Positions 17,738-25,291 of a stretch of DNA of 64,000 nt are shown one piece after another. Source of the DNA: an uncultured Clostridia bacterium. GTDB taxonomy: Bacteria; Bacillota; Clostridia; Christensenellales; Borkfalkiaceae. Where the stretch lies: contig CATLBN010000003.1 in assembly GCA_949878885.1 (NCBI GenBank), positions 1-64,000 on the forward strand. The letters are read 5' to 3'. The translations under genes were made by a program, and so were the position numbers. Under the pieces are notes generated by a model. The model searched no databases. It was not told the DNA's origin and saw only the letters and a list, made by a program, of their open reading frames with translations. Every line of letters begins with the position of its first letter. The stretch's first letter is position 1.

Positions 17738-18313
17738 ATGCCGCCAAAAGCAAAATTCAGTGAAGAACAAATTATTGAAACTGCATTTGAAATTGTCAGA
17801 AGTTATGGAATGGCTGCGCTTACGGCTCGTTCGCTTGCGGAAAAACTGAACAGTTCTCCGCGTCCGATTTTTACTGTTTTTGACAGTATGGAAGAAGTCC
17901 AGAACGAGGTAGTAAATAAAGCTAAAACATTATATAAAAGTTATGTTGACGCAGGATTAAGTGAAGAAAAAGCTTTCCGCGGAGTGGGTAAAGCCTATAT
18001 TCGTTTTGCTGTTGAAGAAGAAAAGCTTTTTAAAATTTTATTTATGCAGGAACTTACGGGTGAACCTGAAAAAGACAGCGTTTTATATCTTATAGATAAG
18101 AATTATGAAGATATATTACATTCCATAGAGCGAGAGTACGGATTTGAACAAAATACTGCCAAAAGTTTTTATTTGCATCTTTGGATTTATTCTCACGGCA
18201 TAGCGTCGCTGTCGGCTACCAAGGTTTGCAAATTTTCCGAAAACGAAATAGCGAATATGCTTGACGAAGTTGGCGCAAGCTTGGTACGCAAATATAAAGC
18301 AGAGGGGAAATAA
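17738..18313 (+). CDS. TetR/AcrR family transcriptional regulator
   Basis: A 191-residue regulator. The N-terminal HTH (residues 9-50) has the TetR pattern IIETAFEIVRSYG, LTARSLAEKL and the PIFTVFDSMEE recognition region. The C-terminal ligand domain (about 75-190) is helical, without recognisable specificity. It heads an operon with an ABC ATPase and an FtsX-like permease (start follows stop directly), so it likely controls that transporter in response to a peptide, lipid or drug signal. Confidence 0.88.
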   Translation: MPPKAKFSEEQIIETAFEIVRSYGMAALTARSLAEKLNSSPRPIFTVFDSMEEVQNEVVNKAKTLYKSYVDAGLSEEKAFRGVGKAYIRFAVEEEKLFKILFMQELTGEPEKDSVLYLIDKNYEDILHSIEREYGFEQNTAKSFYLHLWIYSHGIASLSATKVCKFSENEIANMLDEVGASLVRKYKAEGK

Positions 18314-19000
18314 ATGTTAGAAGCAAAAAATATTTTTAAGTCGTTCAATAACGGTAATGTGCGTGTTTTAAAAGACGTGTGTTTGGATATTGCCGAAGGG
18401 GATTTTACGGTTATTTTGGGCGCGTCAGGTTCCGGCAAGTCAACGCTTATGAGTATAATTTCCGGACTTGAACGCCCTGACAGCGGTACGGTTACATACA
18501 ACGGAATACAATTAACGGCTTTAAAAGATAAAGAACTTACGGATTTTCGCCGAAAATACGTTGGATTTATATTTCAGCAATATTATCTTTTGCCGCATCT
18601 TTCTGTAGAGAACAACGTTCGTTTGGGCGCGGATCTTGCAGGAAATAGAAATTATAAAAATATAATTAAATCCGTCGGCTTGGAAGATAAATGCAAAAAC
18701 CGTCCGTTTGAGCTTTCCGGCGGCGAACAACAGCGTGTTTGCATTGCACGTGCGCTTGCAAAACAGCCGAAAATTCTTTTTTTAGACGAGCCTACGGGCG
18801 CGTTGGACGAGCAAACAGGCAGAAGCGTTTTGGATTATATAGTAAAATTAAAAAACTTAGAAGGTTTTACAATGGTTATGGTAACTCATAATCAAAATAT
18901 TGCCGAGATGGCGGATACGGTTGTAAAAATGAACAGCGGCGGTATTACAGAAGTTTATAAAAACAGTTCAATTAAATCGGCATATGAAATAGGGTGGTAA
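18314..19000 (+). CDS. ABC transporter ATP-binding protein (MacB/LolD type)
   Basis: A 228-residue ATPase. Walker [10 protein letters not shown] lies at residues 35-43, the signature LSGGEQQR near 136, Walker B ILFLDEP near 156 and the switch His in MVTHN near 192. The [12 protein letters not shown]-loop is typical of the MacB/LolD group that partners FtsX-like permeases. The ATG directly follows the TetR stop. It powers the permease encoded next. Confidence 0.93.
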   Translation: MLEAKNIFKSFNNGNVRVLKDVCLDIAEGDFTVILGASGSGKSTLMSIISGLERPDSGTVTYNGIQLTALKDKELTDFRRKYVGFIFQQYYLLPHLSVENNVRLGADLAGNRNYKNIIKSVGLEDKCKNRPFELSGGEQQRVCIARALAKQPKILFLDEPTGALDEQTGRSVLDYIVKLKNLEGFTMVMVTHNQNIAEMADTVVKMNSGGITEVYKNSSIKSAYEIGW

Positions 19001-19001
19001 A

Positions 19002-20135
19002 ATGGTTATAAGTTTAAAAGACGGAGCAAAACTTATATCTGTTTCGGTAATATGTTTTTGTGCTGTTTTCGTTTGTACCTTTATGTTGAATTTTTATCTT
19101 GATTTAAGTAGTATAAGCGGAATTTCGGACGGAAAGATACTTGCGGTTTATAATGCCCAACTTAGTACGGCAAAAATTACTTCGGCTCTCGCCGGTGGAT
19201 TTTTGGGGTTGATTGCCGTTTTAATGACGTTTTTTTATATTAAAATATATATTGATTCGCACTCTAAACAACTTGGAATATTAAAAGCGCTGGGATACGG
19301 TAATTTTAGGCTTGCAATTCATTTTTGGGTGTTTGGATTAAGCGTTTTTATAGGCTGTATAGCAGGTTATGCAGGCGGATTTATAGCTATGCCTTACGTT
19401 TATGAGGGTTTAGCCGTAAACGGAATACCTGCGGTTGAAATAAATTTTCATTGGCAGCTTTTATTGGGGCTTGTATTTGCGCCTCCGTTCGCGTTTTTGT
19501 TTATTTCATTTGGTTATGCGGCAATAGCTTTAAAACGCAATTTAGGCGATTTGCTTGGCGCAAAAGTATTATCTCAAAAAATAAAACCCGTTTCAAAATC
19601 TTATAAAGAACGCAGTTTTCTTGCGGATATGTGCATTAAAACAATTAGTTCAAAAAAATTGATAGTATTTTTTGTAGCGTTTTCTTGTTTTTGCTATTCG
19701 GCTATGGTTCAAATGGGATTTTCAATGAAGACTATGAACGCTTCGTTGATGGGGGTGTTTATACTTTTAATCGGTTTGGTTTTGGCTTTTACTTGTATGA
19801 TTATGTCGGTTACGTCTTTAATTAACGCTAACCGAAAAAACGTAGCCATTATGAAAACTTTCGGTTACAAACCTGCCGAGTACGCAGTTGCGGTTTTTGC
19901 CGGTTACACGCCTTTTGCTTTGTTGGGGTTTGCAATAGGTACGGTTTATCAATACGGATTATTAAAACTTATGGTAAATCTTATTTTTGCCGATGTGGGG
20001 GAAATGCCCGTTTATAAGTTTGACGTTGCTTTATTTTTTATTACGCTTTTAACTTTTATTGCGCTTTATGCAATTACCGTATTTTTATTTTCAATACGTC
20101 TTTTAAAAGTTTCGGTAAAAGAAGTTATGATTTAA
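19002..20135 (+). CDS. FtsX-like ABC permease
   Basis: A 377-residue permease of the type VII ABC group. It has an N-terminal helix (about 10-30), then two FtsX modules, each with the family's G-x-L-K-A-L-G-Y / M-K-T-F-G-Y cytoplasmic motif followed by helices, and no large extracellular domain. Such systems act as mechanotransmitters or remove peptides and lipids from the membrane. It is coupled to the ATPase gene, and the operon ends at a hairpin shared with the convergent gene. Confidence 0.85.
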   Translation: MVISLKDGAKLISVSVICFCAVFVCTFMLNFYLDLSSISGISDGKILAVYNAQLSTAKITSALAGGFLGLIAVLMTFFYIKIYIDSHSKQLGILKALGYGNFRLAIHFWVFGLSVFIGCIAGYAGGFIAMPYVYEGLAVNGIPAVEINFHWQLLLGLVFAPPFAFLFISFGYAAIALKRNLGDLLGAKVLSQKIKPVSKSYKERSFLADMCIKTISSKKLIVFFVAFSCFCYSAMVQMGFSMKTMNASLMGVFILLIGLVLAFTCMIMSVTSLINANRKNVAIMKTFGYKPAEYAVAVFAGYTPFALLGFAIGTVYQYGLLKLMVNLIFADVGEMPVYKFDVALFFITLLTFIALYAITVFLFSIRLLKVSVKEVMI

Positions 20136-20141
20136 AGTATT

Positions 20142-20175
20142 AAAAAAGCTCCGGTTTTTAAATCGTAGCTTTTTT
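20142..20175. terminator. bidirectional terminator
   Basis: AAAAAAGCT/AGCTTTTTT stem with a 16-nt loop lies between convergent genes. Its right edge touches the stop codon of the minus-strand gene. Confidence 0.75.
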
Positions 20176-21460
20176 ATTTTTTATTTTTAGAGGAAGGCGA
20201 GGTTTTTGTTTTTTCTGTAGAGTTGGCTGTTTTAGCTTTTGCGGTTGAACCGTTCGTCTTAGGTGCAGCTTTTGCCTCGGCTTTTTTTGTCGGGGCGGGC
20301 GCCGCCGCAGATTTTTTCTTGTCGGTAGTTGATGCTTTTGCAGTTGACACGGGTTTTACGGAAGATGCGGTAGATTTTTCTGACGCGGCAGTTTTTACCG
20401 CAGCCGTATCGTTTTTAGTTGAAAGCGGTTTAACGGGTTTAGAAGTTTTCTTGGCTTTTAACATAATCTCTTGTTCGCGTTTTTCGGACTGCGGAGTTTT
20501 TGTTTCTCTTGAAATCCATTCAAACTTCTTTTTGTTGGTTTTTAAGCCTTTCTTTTCCGACACAAGATTTTCGAATTGATAAATTGCCTCAATGAATCGG
20601 TTTGTAACGCCCACGTCCAAAACTCTTATTTGATAAGAAAGCAAAAATCTTAACGATTTAGGTATTATAACCAGGTTGTTGCGCATTTCAAACGAAATAC
20701 TTTGGACGTAAGAATTAAAACGGTGTAATTTTTCTTTTGAATCGTCGCCGTCGGCAAGGAAGTTATCTATATCCGCCGAAATTTTTACGCATTGGCGTTT
20801 GTTTTTAGAACATTTTGCAAAGTTTCTTATTATGGGAATAAATACGGACCAAAAACAAACTATGTAATAAAGCGCTTCGGTCATATTCATATTAGACAGC
20901 CAAAATATAAATCCTATGGATACCAACGTTATAAATATGCCGTAAACAATTTGCAGTTTATCAAGTAAAAAGCGGTTTTCTGCGGCAATGTACCTATTTA
21001 TGAACATAAACGCGTATTTGTCGCTTATTTCCTGCGGCACGTCGTATGCGCCGGTATATTTTTTTTCTTTTTTAAGAGTTCCTTTTCTAATTGCAAGTTC
21101 AAAAAGTTCGTTTGTAAGTTCTCTGTCGTATTCTATTTTTGAAAGAGTAATACCTGTAATTTCCGTTTCGAAAAGCTGTGCCAACAGTACCGCTTTTTCT
21201 TTATGGTTTGCAACAATATTGGAAATTAATTCCGTTAGGATATTAAGAATAATAGAAACGGCGGAGCTGGTAAATTTAACAAGGTTTGCCGTAGCTTCGT
21301 CCGTTACGAAAAAACTCTGAGTAAAAATAAGAATAAGCGGAATAAAGTTAACAAAATATAATATGAGTTTTGAATATTTTGCTTCCGCAAACATTTTTTT
21401 AGAGCTTCGGTAAATCTGAATGTTACGCTCTTTAATTTCGTTTTCCAAAACTCTGTTCAT
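20174..21460 (-). CDS. S-4TM-like four-helix membrane protein with Lys/Ala-rich tail
   Basis: A 428-residue protein. The N-terminal 300 residues have a basic amphipathic helix, two transmembrane helices (about 29-48 and 57-80), a soluble loop with L-F-E-T-E-I-T-G, and two more helices (about 170-190 and 195-212), then a helical cytosolic part. This resembles the SMODS-associated 4TM (S-4TM) domain proposed as a pore-forming effector of nucleotide-signal immunity. From about 330 a 98-residue tail of Lys, Ala, Thr, Ser and Pro repeats follows, like histone H1-type nucleic-acid-binding tails. No nucleotidyltransferase gene is adjacent. Family assignment is by pattern and memory only. Confidence 0.6.
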   Translation of the reverse strand: MNRVLENEIKERNIQIYRSSKKMFAEAKYSKLILYFVNFIPLILIFTQSFFVTDEATANLVKFTSSAVSIILNILTELISNIVANHKEKAVLLAQLFETEITGITLSKIEYDRELTNELFELAIRKGTLKKEKKYTGAYDVPQEISDKYAFMFINRYIAAENRFLLDKLQIVYGIFITLVSIGFIFWLSNMNMTEALYYIVCFWSVFIPIIRNFAKCSKNKRQCVKISADIDNFLADGDDSKEKLHRFNSYVQSISFEMRNNLVIIPKSLRFLLSYQIRVLDVGVTNRFIEAIYQFENLVSEKKGLKTNKKKFEWISRETKTPQSEKREQEIMLKAKKTSKPVKPLSTKNDTAAVKTAASEKSTASSVKPVSTAKASTTDKKKSAAAPAPTKKAEAKAAPKTNGSTAKAKTANSTEKTKTSPSSKNKK

Positions 21461-21705
21461 TACTCACCCAAACAAAAACTTATACATTATTATAAATAAA
21501 ATCAAAATAAAACACAAGCGATTACGTCTATGATAAATAAAATAACACAAAGTATTAATTCTTAGCGTAGCGGAAAGATACAGAAATTAAACTTTAAAAA
21601 TACATTTTTAGTATGTCATATGAAAATGCTTTAAAATACACAAAAGCATTTATGCGGGCAAAGTTTAGCAAAGTATTTATATAAAAACGTGTTGTTTTAT
21701 GCAGT

Positions 21706-21748
21706 AAAAAATGTCGTATTTCATCATTTGAATAAATACGACATTTTT
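21706..21748 (-). terminator. tRNA-Arg terminator
   Basis: On the minus strand, AAATGTCGTATTT and AAATACGACATTT pair, then a T run. It ends transcripts from tRNA-Arg. The stretch 21461-21705 upstream of it shows no gene. Confidence 0.85.
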
Positions 21749-21750
21749 CT

Positions 21751-21825
21751 TGGTACTCCCGCTGGGAATCGAACCCGGAACTGCCCCTTAGGAGGGGGCT
21801 GTTATATCCATTTAACTACGGAAGC
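21751..21825 (-). tRNA. tRNA-Arg(CCT)
   Basis: Acceptor GCTTCCG/CGGGAGT with two G-U pairs, D arm with TTAAATGG, anticodon loop CTCCTAA in a GCCCC/GGGGC stem (anticodon CCT, reading AGG), T arm with TTCGATT and one C-A mismatch, and an encoded CCA. Confidence 0.92.
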
Positions 21826-21889
21826 GCAAATAATTTTAAGAAAAAGATAAAAGCGAGCGGAGTAACCGCTCGCTTAATAACTTTCCGTT

Positions 21890-22153
21890 TTACGCCATTG
21901 CGTTAAGCTTTTTCGCAAGACCTGACTTTTTGTTAGCGGCAGTGTTCTTTTTAAATACGCCTTTGGAAACTGCAACGTCGATTGCAGAGCAAACCGAAGG
22001 GAATTTAGCCTTTGCCGCCGCCTTGTCGCCGCTTTCTACAACCGAAAGAAACTTTTTGATTTCGGTTTTTACTTCGGATTTAACGGCTTTGTTCCTTGCC
22101 GTTTTCTTTTCGATTACAAGCACGCGTTTTTTAGCAGACTTTATGTTAGGCAT
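21890..22153 (-). CDS. rpsT: 30S ribosomal protein S20
   Basis: An 87-residue basic, helical protein that binds 16S rRNA early in 30S assembly. The N-terminus MPNIKSAKKRV and the later ARNKAVKSEVKT segment are diagnostic. The ATG at 22153 is preceded by TAGGAGTAATTAA. It stands upstream of tRNA-Arg on the same strand, separated by 64 bp, and diverges from murI. Confidence 0.96.
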   Translation of the reverse strand: MPNIKSAKKRVLVIEKKTARNKAVKSEVKTEIKKFLSVVESGDKAAAKAKFPSVCSAIDVAVSKGVFKKNTAANKKSGLAKKLNAMA

Positions 22154-22290
22154 TTAATTACTCCTATAAAACTTTAAATATAAATCTTGAATGATTTTAT
22201 CATAAAAAAATGCTGTTGTAAACTTTTTTAAACGCAATTTTACAAATTTTTTTAATATATTCTGTTTTACGAAAATAATATATTAAGGTA

Positions 22291-23040
22291 ATGGGGCTTA
22301 GTTGCAATAAAACGCCCGTTGTTTGTTTTTTTGATAGCGGCATCGGCGGAATAAATTTGTTATATGAATGTGTGCGCAGATTGCCAAAAGCGGAATTTTT
22401 TTATTTTGCCGATAATTTCCGCGTGCCTTACGGCAATATAACTGATAACGAGTTGAATAATTTGGTTGACGCATTTTTTAAAGATATTAAAAAATTAAAC
22501 CCCGACGTTGCCGTTGTTGCTTGTAATACAGTTACTGCAAGCTGCATAAAGTTTTTAAGGTCTAAATATAATTTTCCTATAGTAGGCGTTCAGCCTGCGG
22601 TTAAACCTGCCGCAGAGAGCAAAGAGCGATGCGCGGTTCTTGCAACGCCGTCAACTATTTGCAGTGCGTCGTTAAATACGCTTATAAAATATTATGGGAA
22701 CGGTTTAATAGAGCCCATAGCCTGCCGCGATCTTGCTTATTACATAGAAAACAATATTTTCAATTTAAACCGCGGCGAAGTTTTTAAACATTTACCTAAT
22801 ACCGACATTAAAAACATAATTATAGGCTGTACGCATTACGGTTACATAAAAAACTATATAAAAGATTTTTACGGCGGCACCGTGTTTGTCGGAGCGGAGG
22901 GAACGGTTAACCGTATTTGTAAAATTTTAGGGATTTTTGACCACCCGTCGAAAATAGGTTCAAAAATAACTTTTTGCGGCGGAGATGCCTGTAAAAACCA
23001 AAAAGTATTTGATTTTTTAGTTGCCGAAAATGGATTATAA
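22291..23040 (+). CDS. murI: glutamate racemase
   Basis: A 249-residue cofactor-independent racemase providing D-glutamate for peptidoglycan. Motifs: FFDSGIGG at about 11-18, the first catalytic Cys in VVACNTVTASC near 76, and the second in IIGCTHYGY near 177. Length is on the short side but normal. The ribosome binding site at the chosen ATG is poor (AAGGTA directly adjacent), so the start is less certain than the identity. It sits just before the dcw cluster, whose MurD uses its product. Confidence 0.93.
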   Translation: MGLSCNKTPVVCFFDSGIGGINLLYECVRRLPKAEFFYFADNFRVPYGNITDNELNNLVDAFFKDIKKLNPDVAVVACNTVTASCIKFLRSKYNFPIVGVQPAVKPAAESKERCAVLATPSTICSASLNTLIKYYGNGLIEPIACRDLAYYIENNIFNLNRGEVFKHLPNTDIKNIIIGCTHYGYIKNYIKDFYGGTVFVGAEGTVNRICKILGIFDHPSKIGSKITFCGGDACKNQKVFDFLVAENGL

Positions 23041-23090
23041 GGGAAATATTTCCCAAAAAATAATAAAAAAAATTTATTTTTTAGTATCAA

Positions 23091-23123
23091 GTGGTTGACA
23101 GTGGTCATTTTTGGTGGTATGAT
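23091..23123 (+). promoter_or_regulatory. mraZ promoter with embedded MraZ boxes
   Basis: TTGACA (23095-23100) and TATGAT (23118-23123) are spaced 17 bp. Three GTGGT repeats start at 23091, 23101 and 23114, the first two exactly 10 bp apart, overlapping the -35 and spacer. MraZ proteins bind direct GTGG-type repeats upstream of their own gene, so this is a strong candidate for autoregulation of the dcw cluster. Confidence 0.75.
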
Positions 23124-23154
23124 TATTACAGATTAACATTTAAAGGCAACCATT

Positions 23155-23580
23155 ATGTTTTTTCTTACGGGTGAATACAATCACCAGATTGATGCAAAAA
23201 ACAGAATAAGAATTCCAGGTAAGCTTAAAGGAAACGAAGAAAGCTTATATTTTTCCAAGGGAACAAACGGTTGTATTTTTGTGTTTTCGGAAGCCGCTAT
23301 TAAAGAGAAGCTTGAAAAGCTTGAAGAAATTAAATTTAACGACGTAGAAAAGCAAAAAGGTTTAAGGGCTTTTACAAAATCGTTTCAGTTGGTTGAAAGC
23401 GACGGTCAGGGCAGAATGATTATTCCTTCTAAACTTAAAGAGTTTGCAAAAATAGAAAAGGATATAGTAATTTGCGGAGCAGGCTCGCATATAGAAGTTT
23501 GGGCGAAAGAAGTTTATGACGAATACTTCGCCGACGAAGACGTTGATTTCGATAAACTGTTTAACAGCCTCGACATTTGA
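23155..23580 (+). CDS. mraZ: transcriptional regulator MraZ
   Basis: A 141-residue AbrB-like double-domain protein, first gene of the division and cell-wall cluster. Both DxxxR motifs are present: DAKNRIRIPGKLK near residue 15 and DGQGRMIIPSKLK near 82. MraZ forms a ring that binds GTGG repeats in the dcw promoter and usually represses it. The stop overlaps the rsmH start region, with rsmH 2 bp downstream. Confidence 0.96.
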   Translation: MFFLTGEYNHQIDAKNRIRIPGKLKGNEESLYFSKGTNGCIFVFSEAAIKEKLEKLEEIKFNDVEKQKGLRAFTKSFQLVESDGQGRMIIPSKLKEFAKIEKDIVICGAGSHIEVWAKEVYDEYFADEDVDFDKLFNSLDI

Positions 23581-23582
23581 TT

Positions 23583-24524
23583 ATGAACGGTTTTGCTCAT
23601 ATCCCCGTAATGCTGGAAGAATGCATAGAAGGGTTAAAACTGAGAAACGACGGAATTTATTTCGACGGAACTGTGGGCGGCGGCGGTCATTCTTTCGAAA
23701 TTTTGAAAAGAACGGCGCCAAACGGCAGACTGATAGCAACCGATAAAGATGACGACGCAATAGCGGCGGCAGATGAACGGTTAAAACAATTTAAAGGCAG
23801 ATACGAAATATTTAAATACGACTTTAAAAATTACCAAAGCGTTTTGGATAAAGCCGAAGTAAACGGGTTAGACGGCGTAATTTTGGATTTCGGAGTATCA
23901 AGCTGGCAGCTTGACAGCGCGGACAGAGGGTTTTCTTATATGAAAGCCGACGCTCCGTTGGATATGAGAATGGACAGAGGTCAAGCGCTTTCGGCAAAAG
24001 ATATAGTAAACGAATATTCGCAAAGCGAAATAACAAAAATACTTAAGATATACGGCGAAGAAAAGTTTGCTTCAAACATAGCTTTGAACATAGTAAAAAG
24101 CAGAGCGCAAAAAACTATTGAAACTTGCGGCGAACTTTCACTGATAATAGAAAGCAGCATACCTGCTAAATTCCGGCAAAACGGACCTGCGGCAAGAAAA
24201 AGTTTTCAGGCAATAAGAATTGCCGTTAACGGCGAGTTAACGGGATTGTATGAATGTGTGATAGGACTTGCCTCAAAATTGAAAAAGGGCGGAAGAATAG
24301 TTATTCTTACATTCCATTCCTTGGAAGACAGAATAGTAAAGCAGGCGTTCAGATATTTAGAGCAAGACTGTACTTGTCCTAAAAATTTGCCGGTATGCGT
24401 ATGCGGAAAGAAAAGGGAAATTGAAATTTTAACAAAAAAACCTATTATTGCCGGCGCAAAAGAAACTATATTTAATTCGCGTTCTAAATGCGCTAAACTC
24501 AGAATAGCTGAAAAAATTGTGTGA
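23583..24524 (+). CDS. rsmH: 16S rRNA (cytosine1402-N4)-methyltransferase
   Basis: A 313-residue SAM-dependent methyltransferase (also mraW). HIPVMLEECIEGL opens the protein, DGTVGGGGHS near 31 is the SAM-binding loop, DFGVSSWQLD near 102 the catalytic region, and FHSLEDRIVK near 241 the C-terminal signature. The ATG at 23583 starts 3 bp after the mraZ stop; with no clear ribosome binding site it probably depends on coupling to mraZ translation. Confidence 0.96.
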   Translation: MNGFAHIPVMLEECIEGLKLRNDGIYFDGTVGGGGHSFEILKRTAPNGRLIATDKDDDAIAAADERLKQFKGRYEIFKYDFKNYQSVLDKAEVNGLDGVILDFGVSSWQLDSADRGFSYMKADAPLDMRMDRGQALSAKDIVNEYSQSEITKILKIYGEEKFASNIALNIVKSRAQKTIETCGELSLIIESSIPAKFRQNGPAARKSFQAIRIAVNGELTGLYECVIGLASKLKKGGRIVILTFHSLEDRIVKQAFRYLEQDCTCPKNLPVCVCGKKREIEILTKKPIIAGAKETIFNSRSKCAKLRIAEKIV

Positions 24525-24543
24525 TTTGAGATAAGGAGAAAAA

Positions 24544-25260
24544 ATGGCAGTTTCAACACCCGTTTTAGAGAGAGAACTTACAAGAGAAAAACCGAATACG
24601 GAATTTGCAGCAAGAATAAGTGCGGATGAGGAGCATAACTCGCGTATAAAGAAAAATTACGCTATGTTGATAAATCCCGAAGCAAAGCTTGACGAAGTAT
24701 TGGGAAGAAGCGAAACGGAAGCTAAATCAGTGTCCGTACAAGCTGTTGCGCCCATAGTATCCGCGCGTGAAATAGCTGTTGAAAGAAAACCTTACTTTGT
24801 TGAAAACGCAAGGGCGACCGCGGCGATATTCCGAGCGGACAGCCCGGTTAACAAATTGGCAGCCGATAGGTTAATGTCGGTTTCGCAGGAAAGCGAAGAC
24901 GAGGAGAGCGAAGATTTACGCCCTACGCCTACGACTATCCAATATAAAACCAGCGGCGTTCAGAATTCGATTGTAAAGAGCCAAGCGGAAAACGTAAGCG
25001 CGGAAAAGCGTTCGGCGTTAAGCAGAAAAGAAAAAATAGCCATAGCCGTTGTAGCGGCGGTTATAGTGGCTTTGATTGTTATGGTAATAATCAATTCGGC
25101 TATTATTTCCGGTATAAACAGCGAGCTTAGCACTTTGCAATCGACTTTAACAACTGTAAAAGGCACATATGGCGGAATAAACGACCAAATTAATTCGTTT
25201 GCGGAAAATCTTACCGAAACCGTTGAAAATTTTGCATACAATCACGGAATGGTAAGATAA
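24544..25260 (+). CDS. FtsL-like bitopic division protein with long cytosolic N-terminus
   Basis: A 238-residue protein in the ftsL position between rsmH and the septal PBP. Residues 1-155 are hydrophilic, acidic and low in complexity; one transmembrane helix lies at about 162-188 (IAIAVVAAVIVALIVMVII), followed by a short extracellular coiled coil of about 45 residues. Typical FtsL proteins are 80-120 residues with a short cytosolic part, so the N-terminal extension is unusual. Assignment rests on position and topology. AAGGAGAAAAAATG sets the start. Confidence 0.65.
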   Translation: MAVSTPVLERELTREKPNTEFAARISADEEHNSRIKKNYAMLINPEAKLDEVLGRSETEAKSVSVQAVAPIVSAREIAVERKPYFVENARATAAIFRADSPVNKLAADRLMSVSQESEDEESEDLRPTPTTIQYKTSGVQNSIVKSQAENVSAEKRSALSRKEKIAIAVVAAVIVALIVMVIINSAIISGINSELSTLQSTLTTVKGTYGGINDQINSFAENLTETVENFAYNHGMVR

Positions 25261-25291
25261 GTTAGTTAAAGTATATTCGGGGGTCAATTAT

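Noticed and set aside
20223..20579. 118-codon plus-strand frame
   Set aside because: It is the complement of the Lys/Ala-rich tail of the minus-strand gene, has biased Phe/Ala composition and no ribosome binding site.
20174..21460. A CBASS-type anti-phage operon
   Set aside because: Only an S-4TM-like protein is present; no nucleotidyltransferase or accessory gene lies on either side, so a complete system cannot be claimed.
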